Shown piece after piece: positions 7,301-14,182 of a stretch of 25,974 nt of DNA (position 1 is the stretch's first letter; each line of letters starts with the position of its first letter). The DNA lies in the NCBI GenBank assembly GCA_031398975.1, contig JANNOI010000032.1:1-25974 (forward strand), read 5' to 3'. The notes under the pieces were generated by a model. The model saw nothing but the letters and a program-made list of their open reading frames with translations. It had not been told where the DNA came from and did no database searches. The translations under genes and the position numbers were made by a program. The stretch comes from JAKFWI01 sp031398975. GTDB lineage: Bacteria; Pseudomonadota; Alphaproteobacteria; Caulobacterales; Aquidulcibacteraceae.

Positions 7301-8716
7301 GGACGCGCCCAGCAGCAGCACGCCGTTCTGGCGCAGCGCGAAGTGCAACAGGGCGATAACTTTGGCCTGCGCTTCCTGACTCAGATAGATGAGCAGGTTG
7401 CGGCACGAGATCATGTCGAGCCGGGAAAACGGGGGATCCACCAGCACGTCCTGCACCGTGAAGACGATCGCCGCGCGTAAGCTCGGCGCCACCCGATAGC
7501 CGCGCGCTTCCGGGGAAAAAAAGCGGGCGAGACGCTCGGGGGAGACCTCGGCTGCGATGGTTTCCGGATAGAGGCCCTCGCGCGCGGCCGCGACCGCATC
7601 GGAATCAGCGTCTGAGGCGAACACCTGGAGCTTCAGCGCGGGGTTCAAGGCTGCGATCGCTTCTTGAAACAGGATGGCGATCGAATACGCCTCCTCCCCG
7701 GTGCTGCACCCCAACACCCATATGCGCAGCGGCTGGTCCGGCGGTTGGCGGGTCACCAAGTCTGGGATCGTCTCGGCGGCGAGGCGGTCGAACACCGGCC
7801 GGTCCCGGAAGAAGCTGGTGACGTTGATAAGCATGTCCTTAACGAGCTGTTCGCGCTCGTTTTCGTTCCTGCGGAGGAGATCGAGATAATCCTGCGCCTG
7901 GTTGGGGCTGAGGCCGGCCATCGCCATGCGCCGCCCGATCCGGCGTTGCAGCGTGCCAGACTTGTACTGGCTGAAATCGTGGCCTGCTTCGGTGTGAAGA
8001 AGATTGAGCACCGCCGCAAGGCGCTCGGCGGCCTCGTCGGGGATCGAGGCGGCGGTAGAGTCCGTCAGCGCGGGCGTTTGCGCGACAAAGTTTAACAACG
8101 CAGCCGGAATGTCCGCCGCCGCCAACACCTGGTCCACCTGACCGGTGGCGATGGCGCTGTTGGGCATGCCGTCGAACGCCGCCTCCGCCGGGTCCTGGGC
8201 GATCACGAGCCCGCCCTTTTCGTGCACCGAGCGAAGACCGAGGCTTCCGTCCGCGCCTGTCCCCGACAGGACGACGCACGCCGCGCGGGGCCCGTACTCG
8301 CCGGCGATCGCATGCAGCAAATGGTCAAACGGAAGGCGCGCGCCGTGGGGCGCGGTCGGCGGCGACACCTGCAGCAGCCCCGCGCGCACCCCGAGATAGG
8401 CGCCCGGGGGAATGACGTAGAGATGCTCGCGCTCGATCGCCATGCCCTGCACCGCCTCGCGCACGGACAGCCGCGTATGGGGGGCGAGCAGTTCCGCCAG
8501 CATGCTTTGGTGATGGGGATCGAGATGCTGGACGAGCAGAAAGGCCATGCCCGTCTCTGCAGGCATGGCGTCGAGGAGCTTTATGCACGCTTCGAGGCCG
8601 CCCGCCGAGGCGCCCACGCCGACCACCGCGAATCGATCCGCCGCCGGCCTCTTCCCCCCCTCCCGCCGCGTGGACGGCGCGGGGGACGCCGGCGGTGTCG
8701 GGACGCTGGACGCCAT
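4355..8716 (-). CDS. CheB-CheR-PAS-histidine kinase-REC-REC-LuxR multidomain signalling protein
   Basis: 1453 residues with no transmembrane segment, so probably cytoplasmic. Modules in order: CheB methylesterase (29-210) with S37 in GASAGG, H64 and D156 spaced as in the CheB triad; CheR methyltransferase (230-495) with SAM motif GCSTGEEAYS (336-345); a PAS-like region (about 530-640); a Glu-rich coiled coil (660-740); PAS (745-850); HisKA with H880 in SHDLRQPLQ; HATPase with N994, DSGAGI (1021-1026) and GRGLGLGLSI (1049-1058); receiver 1 with D1165 and K1216; receiver 2 with D1302 and K1352; and a LuxR/FixJ-type HTH (1389-1436). CheB-CheR-PAS-kinase fusions are known. A covalently attached FixJ-like REC-HTH output means sensing, phosphorelay and DNA binding could occur in one chain. 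It is divergent from the Dps-like and receiver genes, which are plausible targets (inference). Confidence 0.93.
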   Translation of the reverse strand: MASSVPTPPASPAPSTRREGGKRPAADRFAVVGVGASAGGLEACIKLLDAMPAETGMAFLLVQHLDPHHQSMLAELLAPHTRLSVREAVQGMAIEREHLYVIPPGAYLGVRAGLLQVSPPTAPHGARLPFDHLLHAIAGEYGPRAACVVLSGTGADGSLGLRSVHEKGGLVIAQDPAEAAFDGMPNSAIATGQVDQVLAAADIPAALLNFVAQTPALTDSTAASIPDEAAERLAAVLNLLHTEAGHDFSQYKSGTLQRRIGRRMAMAGLSPNQAQDYLDLLRRNENEREQLVKDMLINVTSFFRDRPVFDRLAAETIPDLVTRQPPDQPLRIWVLGCSTGEEAYSIAILFQEAIAALNPALKLQVFASDADSDAVAAAREGLYPETIAAEVSPERLARFFSPEARGYRVAPSLRAAIVFTVQDVLVDPPFSRLDMISCRNLLIYLSQEAQAKVIALLHFALRQNGVLLLGASENAAAIEGRFEVLGKAERIYRHIGRPRTGGAGPAFDAADVRTPLRRDQPRARSREDFYGDVCRRIVLEAHAPAAVLINRSYQRLYALGPVDRYLSVAPGGPSQDILAMVGAGLRMRLRGAMHETNAGNPLTVISGNRIKRSGVARAFRIEVRSVLAGGEDLLLISFVEEAEAPAGEAAPSAADEPRVALLERELEDTRAELQGAIRSLEASNEEQKAINEEALSVNEEAQSTNEELLTSKEELQSLNEELAALNAQLQETLERQRATSDDLRNVLYSTDVATLFLDRQLNIRFFTPATSAVFHFITSDIGRPLADLHALAADATLLADAAIVLHTSTPIEHEVEGENGAWFLRRILPYRAHDGATEGVVITFVDITERRRAAAEVQDARRRADLANAAKSRFLAAASHDLRQPLQSLSLLQTLLGKAVQGERAENLVARMEQTLGAMSGMLNTLLDINQIEAGVVHPERTGFVIGDLLARLSAEFAYHAAAKGLLLRTVPCALQVRSDPRLLEQMLRNLISNALKYTARGKVLMGCRRRGSELSIEIWDSGAGIEEAHFQSIFEEYYQVDNPARESGRGLGLGLSIVRRLSTLLDHPVRVRSCVGRGSVFAVDVPRVSDEPQPPRPNIAPSPPLGPPARTGSILVVEDDTDLRDLLELALHSEGYRVATAPDGVTALRGVIEGAAFPDLVLADFNLPNGLNGPEFAARFRTRLARQIPVIILSGDVATATMRDIALDDCVQLSKPVKLDALAETIRDLLGAAPPALAEPLAHKPGRARKTLVHVIDDDSHVRESIRSVFESAGRQVKTYAAAEAFLEAYQSGEDACLVVDAVLPGMSGISLLRRLREAGDPLPAIMITGASEVGLAVRAMKAGADDFVEKPIRAVDLLDGVERALERSRDLDKAAAWRRQSAIQIASLTPREREILDLVLDGHPSKNIAAKLAISQRTVENHRASIMTKTGAKSVPALVRITLAAIGETGP

Positions 8717-9200
8717 GAAACCCTTTCAGGAGGAGCAGGTGGTTCTGCGCCGAAGTTCAAGTTAACACCGGCCGCTTTCGCCGTCGACACGCGTAAAGGC
8801 CACACCGACGCGAGACGGGTGGAAACACAGCACGACCATGGCTGAAGTGACAATCCCCGGAAGCCGCCCTCTGCACAATGAGTAGTTTCCGAGTCTGCCG
8901 TCCCACCTCCGGACACGTCTATGGTGGCGTCGCTGAAAAGCGATGACGGCCCACATACGTTGTCGCTTGAAAGCACCCCGCGGAGCGCGTGCGCTCAGAC
9001 TTAGAACCCTGACCGGCGGTCGGGGTCTCTTGCGCGGGGCAAGGTATTCGAGTTCGCGGCCGGTCCTGCTGGGGGGCCTGTCGCGACCCGCCCCGCGGCC
9101 GGTCATTGCCCGCTCCCCGCCTGCACGACCGGCCGCGGGGCAATTTTCAACCCCAGAGCCGCCCCGCTTCGGCTTGGCGGATGGCGCAGGGAAGCCGTGG
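8717..9200. other. Divergent intergenic region between signalling fusion and Dps-like gene
   Basis: About 480 bp with no convincing gene. An open frame from 8943 runs into the Dps-like gene, but its first part is Arg/Pro-rich low-complexity sequence without family resemblance. The region must contain both divergent promoters. The only clear structure is the inverted repeat at 9090-9141. I found no confident sigma-70 or ECF promoter by eye. Confidence 0.6.
9090..9141. terminator. 15-bp perfect inverted repeat upstream of the Dps-like gene (terminator or attenuator candidate)
   Basis: GCCCCGCGGCCGGTC (9090-9104) and its exact reverse complement (9127-9141) flank a 22-nt loop. The right arm is followed by AATTTT, so a plus-strand transcript would form a very stable GC stem followed by a short U run. 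A third copy of the core, GCGGCCGGTC, lies at 9057-9066 and could compete for pairing with the right arm. The structure ends 59 bp before the chosen Dps-like start. Attenuation of a leader transcript or a small RNA end is inference. Confidence 0.55.
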
Positions 9201-9719
9201 ATGCGCCGCGAACAGGGTTTCAGAATGCAGCTGACCCAAACCTTGGCCCAGAGCGTTCGCGCCCAATCAGTCGTGCTTCTCAGCCGCCAGCTTCCCGCCG
9301 CGATTGACTTATGCGTCCAAGTCAGAATGGCGCACTCAAGCGCCCGCGTCGCCGGTTTCGTCGCCGTCTACGATGTTTTCGGCACGATCGCGGCCGAACT
9401 CGCGGCCTATTCCGACATGATCGCCGAGCGCATCGCCGCCCTGGGCGGCACGGCGTGCGTGCGGGCGCAGCCCGCCTCGCAGCGCTCCCCTCCCGTGGCG
9501 TACGCGCCGGGCGCAGCCGACGCGCAAAGACAAGCCCTCGCCGTCTCCGCGGCGCTGGCGGGCTTCGCCGACATGGTGCGCCACACCGCCGGCCAGGCGC
9601 AGGCGATCGGCGACGCCGACACCGCCCACCTGCTCACCAAAGTCTCGCGCGGGATCGATCATCAACTCTGGGTCACCGAGTCCTGCCGGGCCCGCCAGTC
9701 AAATCCCAACAAGCGTTAA
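9201..9719 (+). CDS. Dps-like ferritin-family protein with altered ferroxidase residues
   Basis: 172 residues, close to the usual Dps length. The start at 9201 has AGGGAAG six bases upstream; an ATG at 9225 is an alternative. The four-helix Dps pattern is recognisable: LSRQLPAAIDLCVQVRMAH, GFVAVYDVFGTIAAELAAYSDMIAERIAALGG, then a loop, and DADTAHLLTKVSRGIDHQLWVTE at the end. Family members form 12-mers that store iron, detoxify peroxide and often shield DNA. Against E. coli Dps (compared from memory), H45, D72 and E76 match iron ligands H51, D78 and E82. The W of the AHWN motif is Ser, and ligands H63 and D67 appear as Y57 and G61. Activity may therefore be reduced or changed. The receiver gene follows on the same strand after 97 bp. 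Confidence 0.75.
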   Translation: MRREQGFRMQLTQTLAQSVRAQSVVLLSRQLPAAIDLCVQVRMAHSSARVAGFVAVYDVFGTIAAELAAYSDMIAERIAALGGTACVRAQPASQRSPPVAYAPGAADAQRQALAVSAALAGFADMVRHTAGQAQAIGDADTAHLLTKVSRGIDHQLWVTESCRARQSNPNKR

Positions 9720-9730
9720 CCACGTTTTAC
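9716..9730 (+). promoter_or_regulatory. Near-consensus CtrA-like site upstream of the receiver gene
   Basis: TTAA (9716-9719), seven bases, then TTAC (9727-9730): one mismatch from TTAA-N7-TTAA. It overlaps the stop codon of the Dps-like gene and lies about 87 bp before the receiver start. A match of this quality can occur by chance, so it is only a candidate. Confidence 0.3.
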
Positions 9731-9816
9731 AGCCAAGGTCACGTGTCTCAGTCGGTAAAGCTCTGCCGAATAGCAGCCTGGCGATCATCGGACCCGTCTC
9801 CGGAAAGGCGCGCGCA

Positions 9817-10191
9817 ATGAGGGCGCTTCGTGTTCTCGTGATCGAAGACAACGCCCTGATCGGCCTCGATCTCGCCGACATGCTGACCGACATGGGCCAC
9901 GACGTATGCGGCATCGAAGCGACCGAGCCGGACGCGGTGGCCAGCGCGGCGCGCAGCCATCCCGATCTGATGCTCGTCGACGCCGGCCTGCGGCTGGGGA
10001 ACGGGCTGTCGGCGATGAAGGCGATCCTGCGGGCGGGCTTCGTGGCGCACATCTTCATGAGCGGGCACGTCCTGCCGCGCGAGGAGATGAGCCCGCGCGC
10101 GGTAGTGCTGCAAAAGCCGTTCGCGGCGGATGAATTGCGCGTTGCGATCGGGCGCGCGCTCGCCCTGACGCGGCCGGACGCCGTCGCCTAG
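9817..10191 (+). CDS. Single-domain response regulator (stand-alone receiver)
   Basis: 124 residues forming one complete receiver domain and nothing else. The acidic pair E10-D11 (VIEDN), phosphoacceptor D55 (LMLVDAGL), S82 (FMSGH) and K100 (LQKPF) are all in place, so it should be phosphorylatable. With no output domain it would act by protein contact, as a phosphate shuttle, or as a sink, like other alphaproteobacterial single-domain regulators of the LIGLDLADMLTDMGH type. The start is an ATG with GGAAAGG upstream. The nearby kinase fusion at 4355-8716 is an obvious candidate partner, but that is inference from proximity. The stop codon TAG overlaps the first bases of a 111-bp repeat, so the C-terminus is set at the repeat boundary. 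Confidence 0.9.
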   Translation: MRALRVLVIEDNALIGLDLADMLTDMGHDVCGIEATEPDAVASAARSHPDLMLVDAGLRLGNGLSAMKAILRAGFVAHIFMSGHVLPREEMSPRAVVLQKPFAADELRVAIGRALALTRPDAVA

Positions 10192-10300
10192 ACCGTTTCC
10201 CGAAAAGTGTTACGCGGTTTTCGGACGAGAAACGGTCTACCTTAAAGCGTAGAGCGGTTTTTCTCGATTGGATTGAATCAATCGAATCGAGAACCGCCCT
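10190..10300 (+). repeat. 111-bp double-hairpin repeat, copy 1 (convergent junction)
   Basis: Two adjacent hairpins. The first has outer arms AGACCGTTTC (10190-10199) and GAAACGGTCT (10229-10238) and inner arms CCGAAAA (10200-10206) and TTTTCGG (10218-10224). The second spans 10251-10300, with AGAGCGGTT pairing to GAACCGCCCT (one mismatch) around CTCGATT/AATCGAG. It lies between convergent genes and carries the last two bases of the receiver stop codon. Copy 2 is at 22557-22667 on the opposite strand, with 103 of 111 identical bases and no gaps. A bidirectional terminator role is likely. Confidence 0.88.
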
Positions 10301-10310
10301 AGCGCGCTAT

Positions 10311-10343
10311 GGGCTCAAGGAGGGCTCAGGGAGGGCTCAGGGC
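10311..10343. repeat. Three tandem 11-bp units at the 3' end of the MATE gene
   Basis: GGGCTCA recurs at 10311, 10322 and 10333 in units GGGCTCAAGGA, GGGCTCAGGGA and GGGCTCAGGGC. The MATE stop codon (10326-10328 on the minus strand) falls in the middle unit, so changes in unit number could alter the protein's C-terminus. Confidence 0.7.
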
Positions 10344-11834
10344 GGCAGGGGCGTGGGCGTGCGCCCCGGCCGGGCCCATCCGCGCCTCCCGCCACTTGCC
10401 ATAGCGGTAATAAAGCGCGGCCAGCACGCAGGCCACGATCATGCTCGCCGGGAAGCTCCACCAGAGGGCCGCCTCCCCGAAGCGGGGCTCGAACGCGATC
10501 GCCGCGGACGTGCGCACCCCGAACAGCGAAATCGCCAAAATCACCAGCGGCGCCGTGACCGCCCCGGTGGCGCGGATCACCCCGAACAGCACGAACATGA
10601 CCCCGAACGGCACGAACGACCAGACGATCGCGGCGTTGATCCGCTCCGCGATCGCGACCGTCGAAGGCGCCCCCGGCAGGAACACGCCCAGCAGCAGGGG
10701 ATCGACCAGATAGACCACGACGACGATCGCGCTGGTCAGCACCACATTGATCCCCACCCCGGCGAGGGTGGTGCGCTCCACCCGGTCCCAGCGCCCGGCC
10801 CCGATATTCTGCGCCGCCATCGCCGAAACCGCGGCCCCGACCGCCATCGCCGGCATCTGCACATACGTCCAGATTTGGGCCGCGACCCCGTACGCCGCCA
10901 CGGTCTCTGCGCCATAGGCGTTGACCATGGCGATCATGATGAGGGCCGAACTCGAGATCACCAGCATCTGCAGCCCCATGGGCAGGCCCTTGGCGACCAT
11001 GGTCCGCACCAACGCGAAATCCGGGCGCAAATAGCGGAGTTCCTCGCCCGTGAGGCGCAGATCGAGCTTGCGGGCATAGACGTAAGCGAGGAGCGCCGCG
11101 ATCGAGAGGATCTGCGCCAGCAGGGTGGCCGCGGCGGCCCCGGCGATGCCCAGGCGCGGAAAGGGCCCCAGCCCCGCGATCAGCAGCGGATTGAGCCCGA
11201 CGTCGAGCGCGGCCGCCAGCGCCATGAACAGGAAGGACGTGCGCGCATCCCCCGCCCCCCGCAGCGCCATGCTGAGGAAAGTGCTCAGGAACAGGAACGG
11301 CATCGCTAGAAAGATCACGCGCAGATAAGCCTCCGCCAGGGGACGGGCGGCGGCGGGCGTTCCCAGCCATTCCAGCATGGTCGGCGTCAGCAGGAAGCCC
11401 GCGAGGGCGACCACCAGCGAGGCGCACAGGAAAAACCCGATCCCCGCCCCGACCGCCCGCTTGGCCCGGTCGAGATCGCCCGCCCCCATCGCCTGCCCGA
11501 TCAGGATCGTGCTCGCCATGCCCACCCCGAACACGAGCCCGAGCAGCAGGAATAGGATCAGGTTGGCGTTCGAGGTGGCCGCGAGCGCCTGCTCCCCCAA
11601 CAGCCTGCCGACCCAGATCGCGTTTATCGAGCCATTGGCCGATTGCAGGACGTTGCCCGCCAGCATGGGTAGGGAGAAGAAGAAGAGCGTCCGGAAGATA
11701 GGCCCTTCCGTGAGCACGCGAGACCGGCCGCCGCCGCGCGGGGCCGCGGCCTCTGCGGCCGGATGGCCGTTACTTTCTGGGCTCGAGGCCGGTAGGGGGC
11801 GGGAAACGATCGGCTGGGTGATGTCCCCGGACAT
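10326..11834 (-). CDS. MATE family efflux transporter
   Basis: 502 residues. After a ~40-residue polar, Pro/Ala-rich cytoplasmic N-terminus come about 12 hydrophobic segments in two halves. The first half opens with RTLFFFSLPMLAGNVLQSANGSINAIWVGRLLG, the family's start pattern. The second half opens near KGLPMGLQMLVISSSALIMIAMVNAYG. Conserved family pieces include MASTILIGQAMGAGD, FLSMALRGAGDAR and SAMAAQNIGAGRWDR. MATE proteins export cationic drugs and other small molecules across the inner membrane using Na+ or H+ gradients. The substrate cannot be predicted here. It follows the fadJ-type gene on the same strand after 121 bp that contain a hairpin (11882-11905), so it may be a separate unit. 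Its C-terminus lies in short tandem repeats. Confidence 0.92.
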   Translation of the reverse strand: MSGDITQPIVSRPLPASSPESNGHPAAEAAAPRGGGRSRVLTEGPIFRTLFFFSLPMLAGNVLQSANGSINAIWVGRLLGEQALAATSNANLILFLLLGLVFGVGMASTILIGQAMGAGDLDRAKRAVGAGIGFFLCASLVVALAGFLLTPTMLEWLGTPAAARPLAEAYLRVIFLAMPFLFLSTFLSMALRGAGDARTSFLFMALAAALDVGLNPLLIAGLGPFPRLGIAGAAAATLLAQILSIAALLAYVYARKLDLRLTGEELRYLRPDFALVRTMVAKGLPMGLQMLVISSSALIMIAMVNAYGAETVAAYGVAAQIWTYVQMPAMAVGAAVSAMAAQNIGAGRWDRVERTTLAGVGINVVLTSAIVVVVYLVDPLLLGVFLPGAPSTVAIAERINAAIVWSFVPFGVMFVLFGVIRATGAVTAPLVILAISLFGVRTSAAIAFEPRFGEAALWWSFPASMIVACVLAALYYRYGKWREARMGPAGAHAHAPAALSPP

Positions 11835-11881
11835 TCAGATGCGCTCCGCCCCGTTCTGTTCTTCTTGTACGCAGGCGTCGA

Positions 11882-11905
11882 AAGCCCTGGGTTCAACCAG
11901 GGCTT
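11882..11905 (-). terminator. Hairpin between fadJ-type gene and MATE gene
   Basis: AAGCCCTGG (11882-11890) and CCAGGGCTT (11897-11905) form a perfect 9-bp stem around a 6-nt loop, about 50 bp past the fadJ-type stop. On the minus strand only a short run of three T follows, so it is a weak intrinsic terminator or an RNA-stabilising stem. It probably separates the beta-oxidation operon from the MATE gene. Confidence 0.55.
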
Positions 11906-11955
11906 CTATCAGCGTGTTCCCGCCTTGGCCAACCGCGTCGGCCCGCGGGGCGCGA

Positions 11956-14169
11956 TCAGGCCGCGTTCCGCAGCGCCGCCCCGCCGAAGCGGCTGTAGAA
12001 GGTCTCGCCCGCCTCGGCCATCTCCCGCAATAGGGCGTTGGGGCGGAAGCGCTCGCCATAGGCGTCCGCCAACGCATCGGCCTCGGCCACGAAGCGCTTC
12101 AGGCCGCGGCTGTCCATGTAGGACACCACGCCCCCCGTATAGGGCGCAAACCCCCAGGCGAGGATCGAGCCGACATCGGCGTCGCGCGGATCGGTGATCA
12201 CGCCTTCGGCGAAACAGCGCGCCGTCTCCACCGCCTGGATCGTCAAGAGGCGCTGCTTCAGGGTGTCGCGCAGCACGGGCGGGCATTGGGCGATGGTCAC
12301 GGGGGCGATCTCCGCGAGCCCCGGCCAGAGCCGCTTCTTGCCCTGATCGGCCGGGTAATCGTAGAAGCCTTTGCCGTTCTTGCGCCCGAAACGGCCAAGC
12401 TTCTCCACCATGGTTTCGAGGATCGCGTCCGCGGGGGTGGCCTCATAGCCCGCGCCCAGCGCCTTTCTGGCCTCGCTGCGCACCTTCCACGCCAGATCGA
12501 GCGCGACATCGTCGTTCATCTCGAGCGGCGCGCGCGGCATGCCCGTCATCCGCCCGACATTCTCGATGATCGCCGGCTTGATCCCTTCCGCCAGCATCTG
12601 GATGCCCTCGGTGACGTAGGTCCCGAACACGCGCGAGGTGTAGAAGCCGCGGCTGTCCTTCACCGCGATCGGGGTCTTTTTGATCTTCAGCACATAATCG
12701 AAGGCCTTGGCCGCCGTCTCGAGGCTTGTCTGTTCGCCCAGGATGATCTCGACCAGGCCCATCTTGTCCACCGGCGAGAAGAAGTGCACGCCGATGAAGT
12801 TTTCCGGCCGCACGCTCGCCTTCGCGAGTTCGGTGATCGGCAGGGTCGAGGTGTTCGATCCGAACACCGACGTTTCCGGCAGATAGGCTTCCGCGCGTTT
12901 GGTGACGTCGGCCTTCAGCGCCATGTTCTCGAACACGGCCTCGATCACCAGATCGGCGCCGGCGATCAGGGAATAATCCGTGCTCGGCGTAATCAGCGCG
13001 AGCGTGGCGGCCGCCTTCTCCGCCGTGGAGCGGCCGCGGGACACGGCCTTGTCCAACAGCGCCTGGGCGTGGGCTTTGCCTTTGTCTGCGCCCTCCTGGG
13101 TCACGTCCAGCAGCATCGTCTCGATGCCCGCCAGCGCCTGGACGTAGGCGATCCCGGCGCCCATCATGCCCGCGCCCAGGACGGCGACCTTCTTGACGTC
13201 GGTTTTGGCGAACCCCTGCGGCCGGCTTGCGCCCTTGGCGATGTCCTGCATCGAGACGAACAGGGTGCGCATCATCCCGCGCGCCTCCGGCGTCATCAGG
13301 GTACGGACGAAATAGCGCGTCTCCACCCGCAAGGCGGCGTCGATGGGCAATTGCATGCCCTCATAGATCGCCTTCAAGATGTTGGTCTGTGCGGGGTAAT
13401 TGCCGAACGTCTGCTTCGAGACCAGCGCATTGCCGCCGATGAATACGATCGAGCCCGAGGGCGTGTACGGCCCATCCTTGACGCGGAAGCCCTTCTCGTC
13501 CCAGGCCGCGACCGCCTTGGGTTTGCTCCGCAGCCAGGTTTTCGCGGCCTCGATCGCGGCCCCCGGCGCCACGACTTCGTGCACGATGCCCATGCCCTTG
13601 GCCTCGGCGGCGCGCTTGGTCTGACCCTGCAGGATCATCATGGCGGCGTTCTGCACCCCGATCAGGCGCGGCAGGCGCTGGGTGCCGCCGCCGCCTGGGA
13701 TGAGCCCGACTTTGGATTCCGGCAGGCCGAGTTGGAGCTTCGGGTGATCGCCCGCCACCCGGTAATGGCACGCGAGCGCGATCTCGAGCCCCCCGCCCAG
13801 CGCCAGCCCCTCGAGCGCGACCGCCACCGGCTTGCCGCACGTCTCGACCGCGCGCAGCGCCTTGTTGAGCCCGAAGGCCGCGTCAAACAGGGACTGGACC
13901 GCAGCCTCCCCCGTCGCCGCCGCGTCCGGCTTGCCGCCCAGCGCGCCGTTGAGCGACATCTCGCCGAGATCCGCGCCGGCGCAAAAGCCGCTTTCCTTGC
14001 CCGAGGCGAGCACCGCGCCCTTGATGGCGGCGTCCGTCTTCAGCCGCTCCCCGATCTCGGCGAGTTCGCCGATCACGGCGCTCGTGATCGTGTTCATCGA
14101 GCGTCCGGGGACGTCGAACAGGATAAGGGCGAAGCCTTCGGCGTCGATCTCGATCTTGAAGTTTTCCAT
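11956..14169 (-). CDS. fadJ: FadJ/FadB-type enoyl-CoA hydratase/3-hydroxyacyl-CoA dehydrogenase
   Basis: 737 residues, normal length for the bifunctional beta-oxidation alpha subunit. The N-terminal crotonase half has the oxyanion/active-site pattern ALGGGLE with E129 and LPESKVGLIPGGGGTQRLPR with E151, matching the two catalytic glutamates of FadB. The dehydrogenase half starts near 325 with the NAD-binding motif VAVLGAGMMGAGIA (328-341). It has the catalytic-histidine segment GVHFFSPVDKMGLVEII (H462) and the C-terminal dehydrogenase domains with DSRGFYTSRVF. It hydrates trans-2-enoyl-CoA and oxidises the L-3-hydroxyacyl-CoA to 3-ketoacyl-CoA. AGGAG precedes the start. It is the last gene of the cluster with thiolase and acyl-CoA dehydrogenase, 13 bp after the DJ-1/PfpI gene. 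Confidence 0.95.
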   Translation of the reverse strand: MENFKIEIDAEGFALILFDVPGRSMNTITSAVIGELAEIGERLKTDAAIKGAVLASGKESGFCAGADLGEMSLNGALGGKPDAAATGEAAVQSLFDAAFGLNKALRAVETCGKPVAVALEGLALGGGLEIALACHYRVAGDHPKLQLGLPESKVGLIPGGGGTQRLPRLIGVQNAAMMILQGQTKRAAEAKGMGIVHEVVAPGAAIEAAKTWLRSKPKAVAAWDEKGFRVKDGPYTPSGSIVFIGGNALVSKQTFGNYPAQTNILKAIYEGMQLPIDAALRVETRYFVRTLMTPEARGMMRTLFVSMQDIAKGASRPQGFAKTDVKKVAVLGAGMMGAGIAYVQALAGIETMLLDVTQEGADKGKAHAQALLDKAVSRGRSTAEKAAATLALITPSTDYSLIAGADLVIEAVFENMALKADVTKRAEAYLPETSVFGSNTSTLPITELAKASVRPENFIGVHFFSPVDKMGLVEIILGEQTSLETAAKAFDYVLKIKKTPIAVKDSRGFYTSRVFGTYVTEGIQMLAEGIKPAIIENVGRMTGMPRAPLEMNDDVALDLAWKVRSEARKALGAGYEATPADAILETMVEKLGRFGRKNGKGFYDYPADQGKKRLWPGLAEIAPVTIAQCPPVLRDTLKQRLLTIQAVETARCFAEGVITDPRDADVGSILAWGFAPYTGGVVSYMDSRGLKRFVAEADALADAYGERFRPNALLREMAEAGETFYSRFGGAALRNAA

Positions 14170-14182
14170 CGCGCTCTCCTGA

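Noticed and set aside
8760..8766. GTTAAC near the kinase-fusion start as a CtrA site
   Set aside because: Only one half-site is present; no second TTAA occurs at seven bases.
8943..9200. N-terminal extension of the Dps-like protein
   Set aside because: The extension is Arg/Pro-rich, runs through the 15-bp inverted repeat and would make the protein far longer than the family.
11882..11905. tRNA-like element (GGTTCAACC resembles a T-arm)
   Set aside because: No acceptor, D or anticodon stems flank it. It is a simple hairpin.
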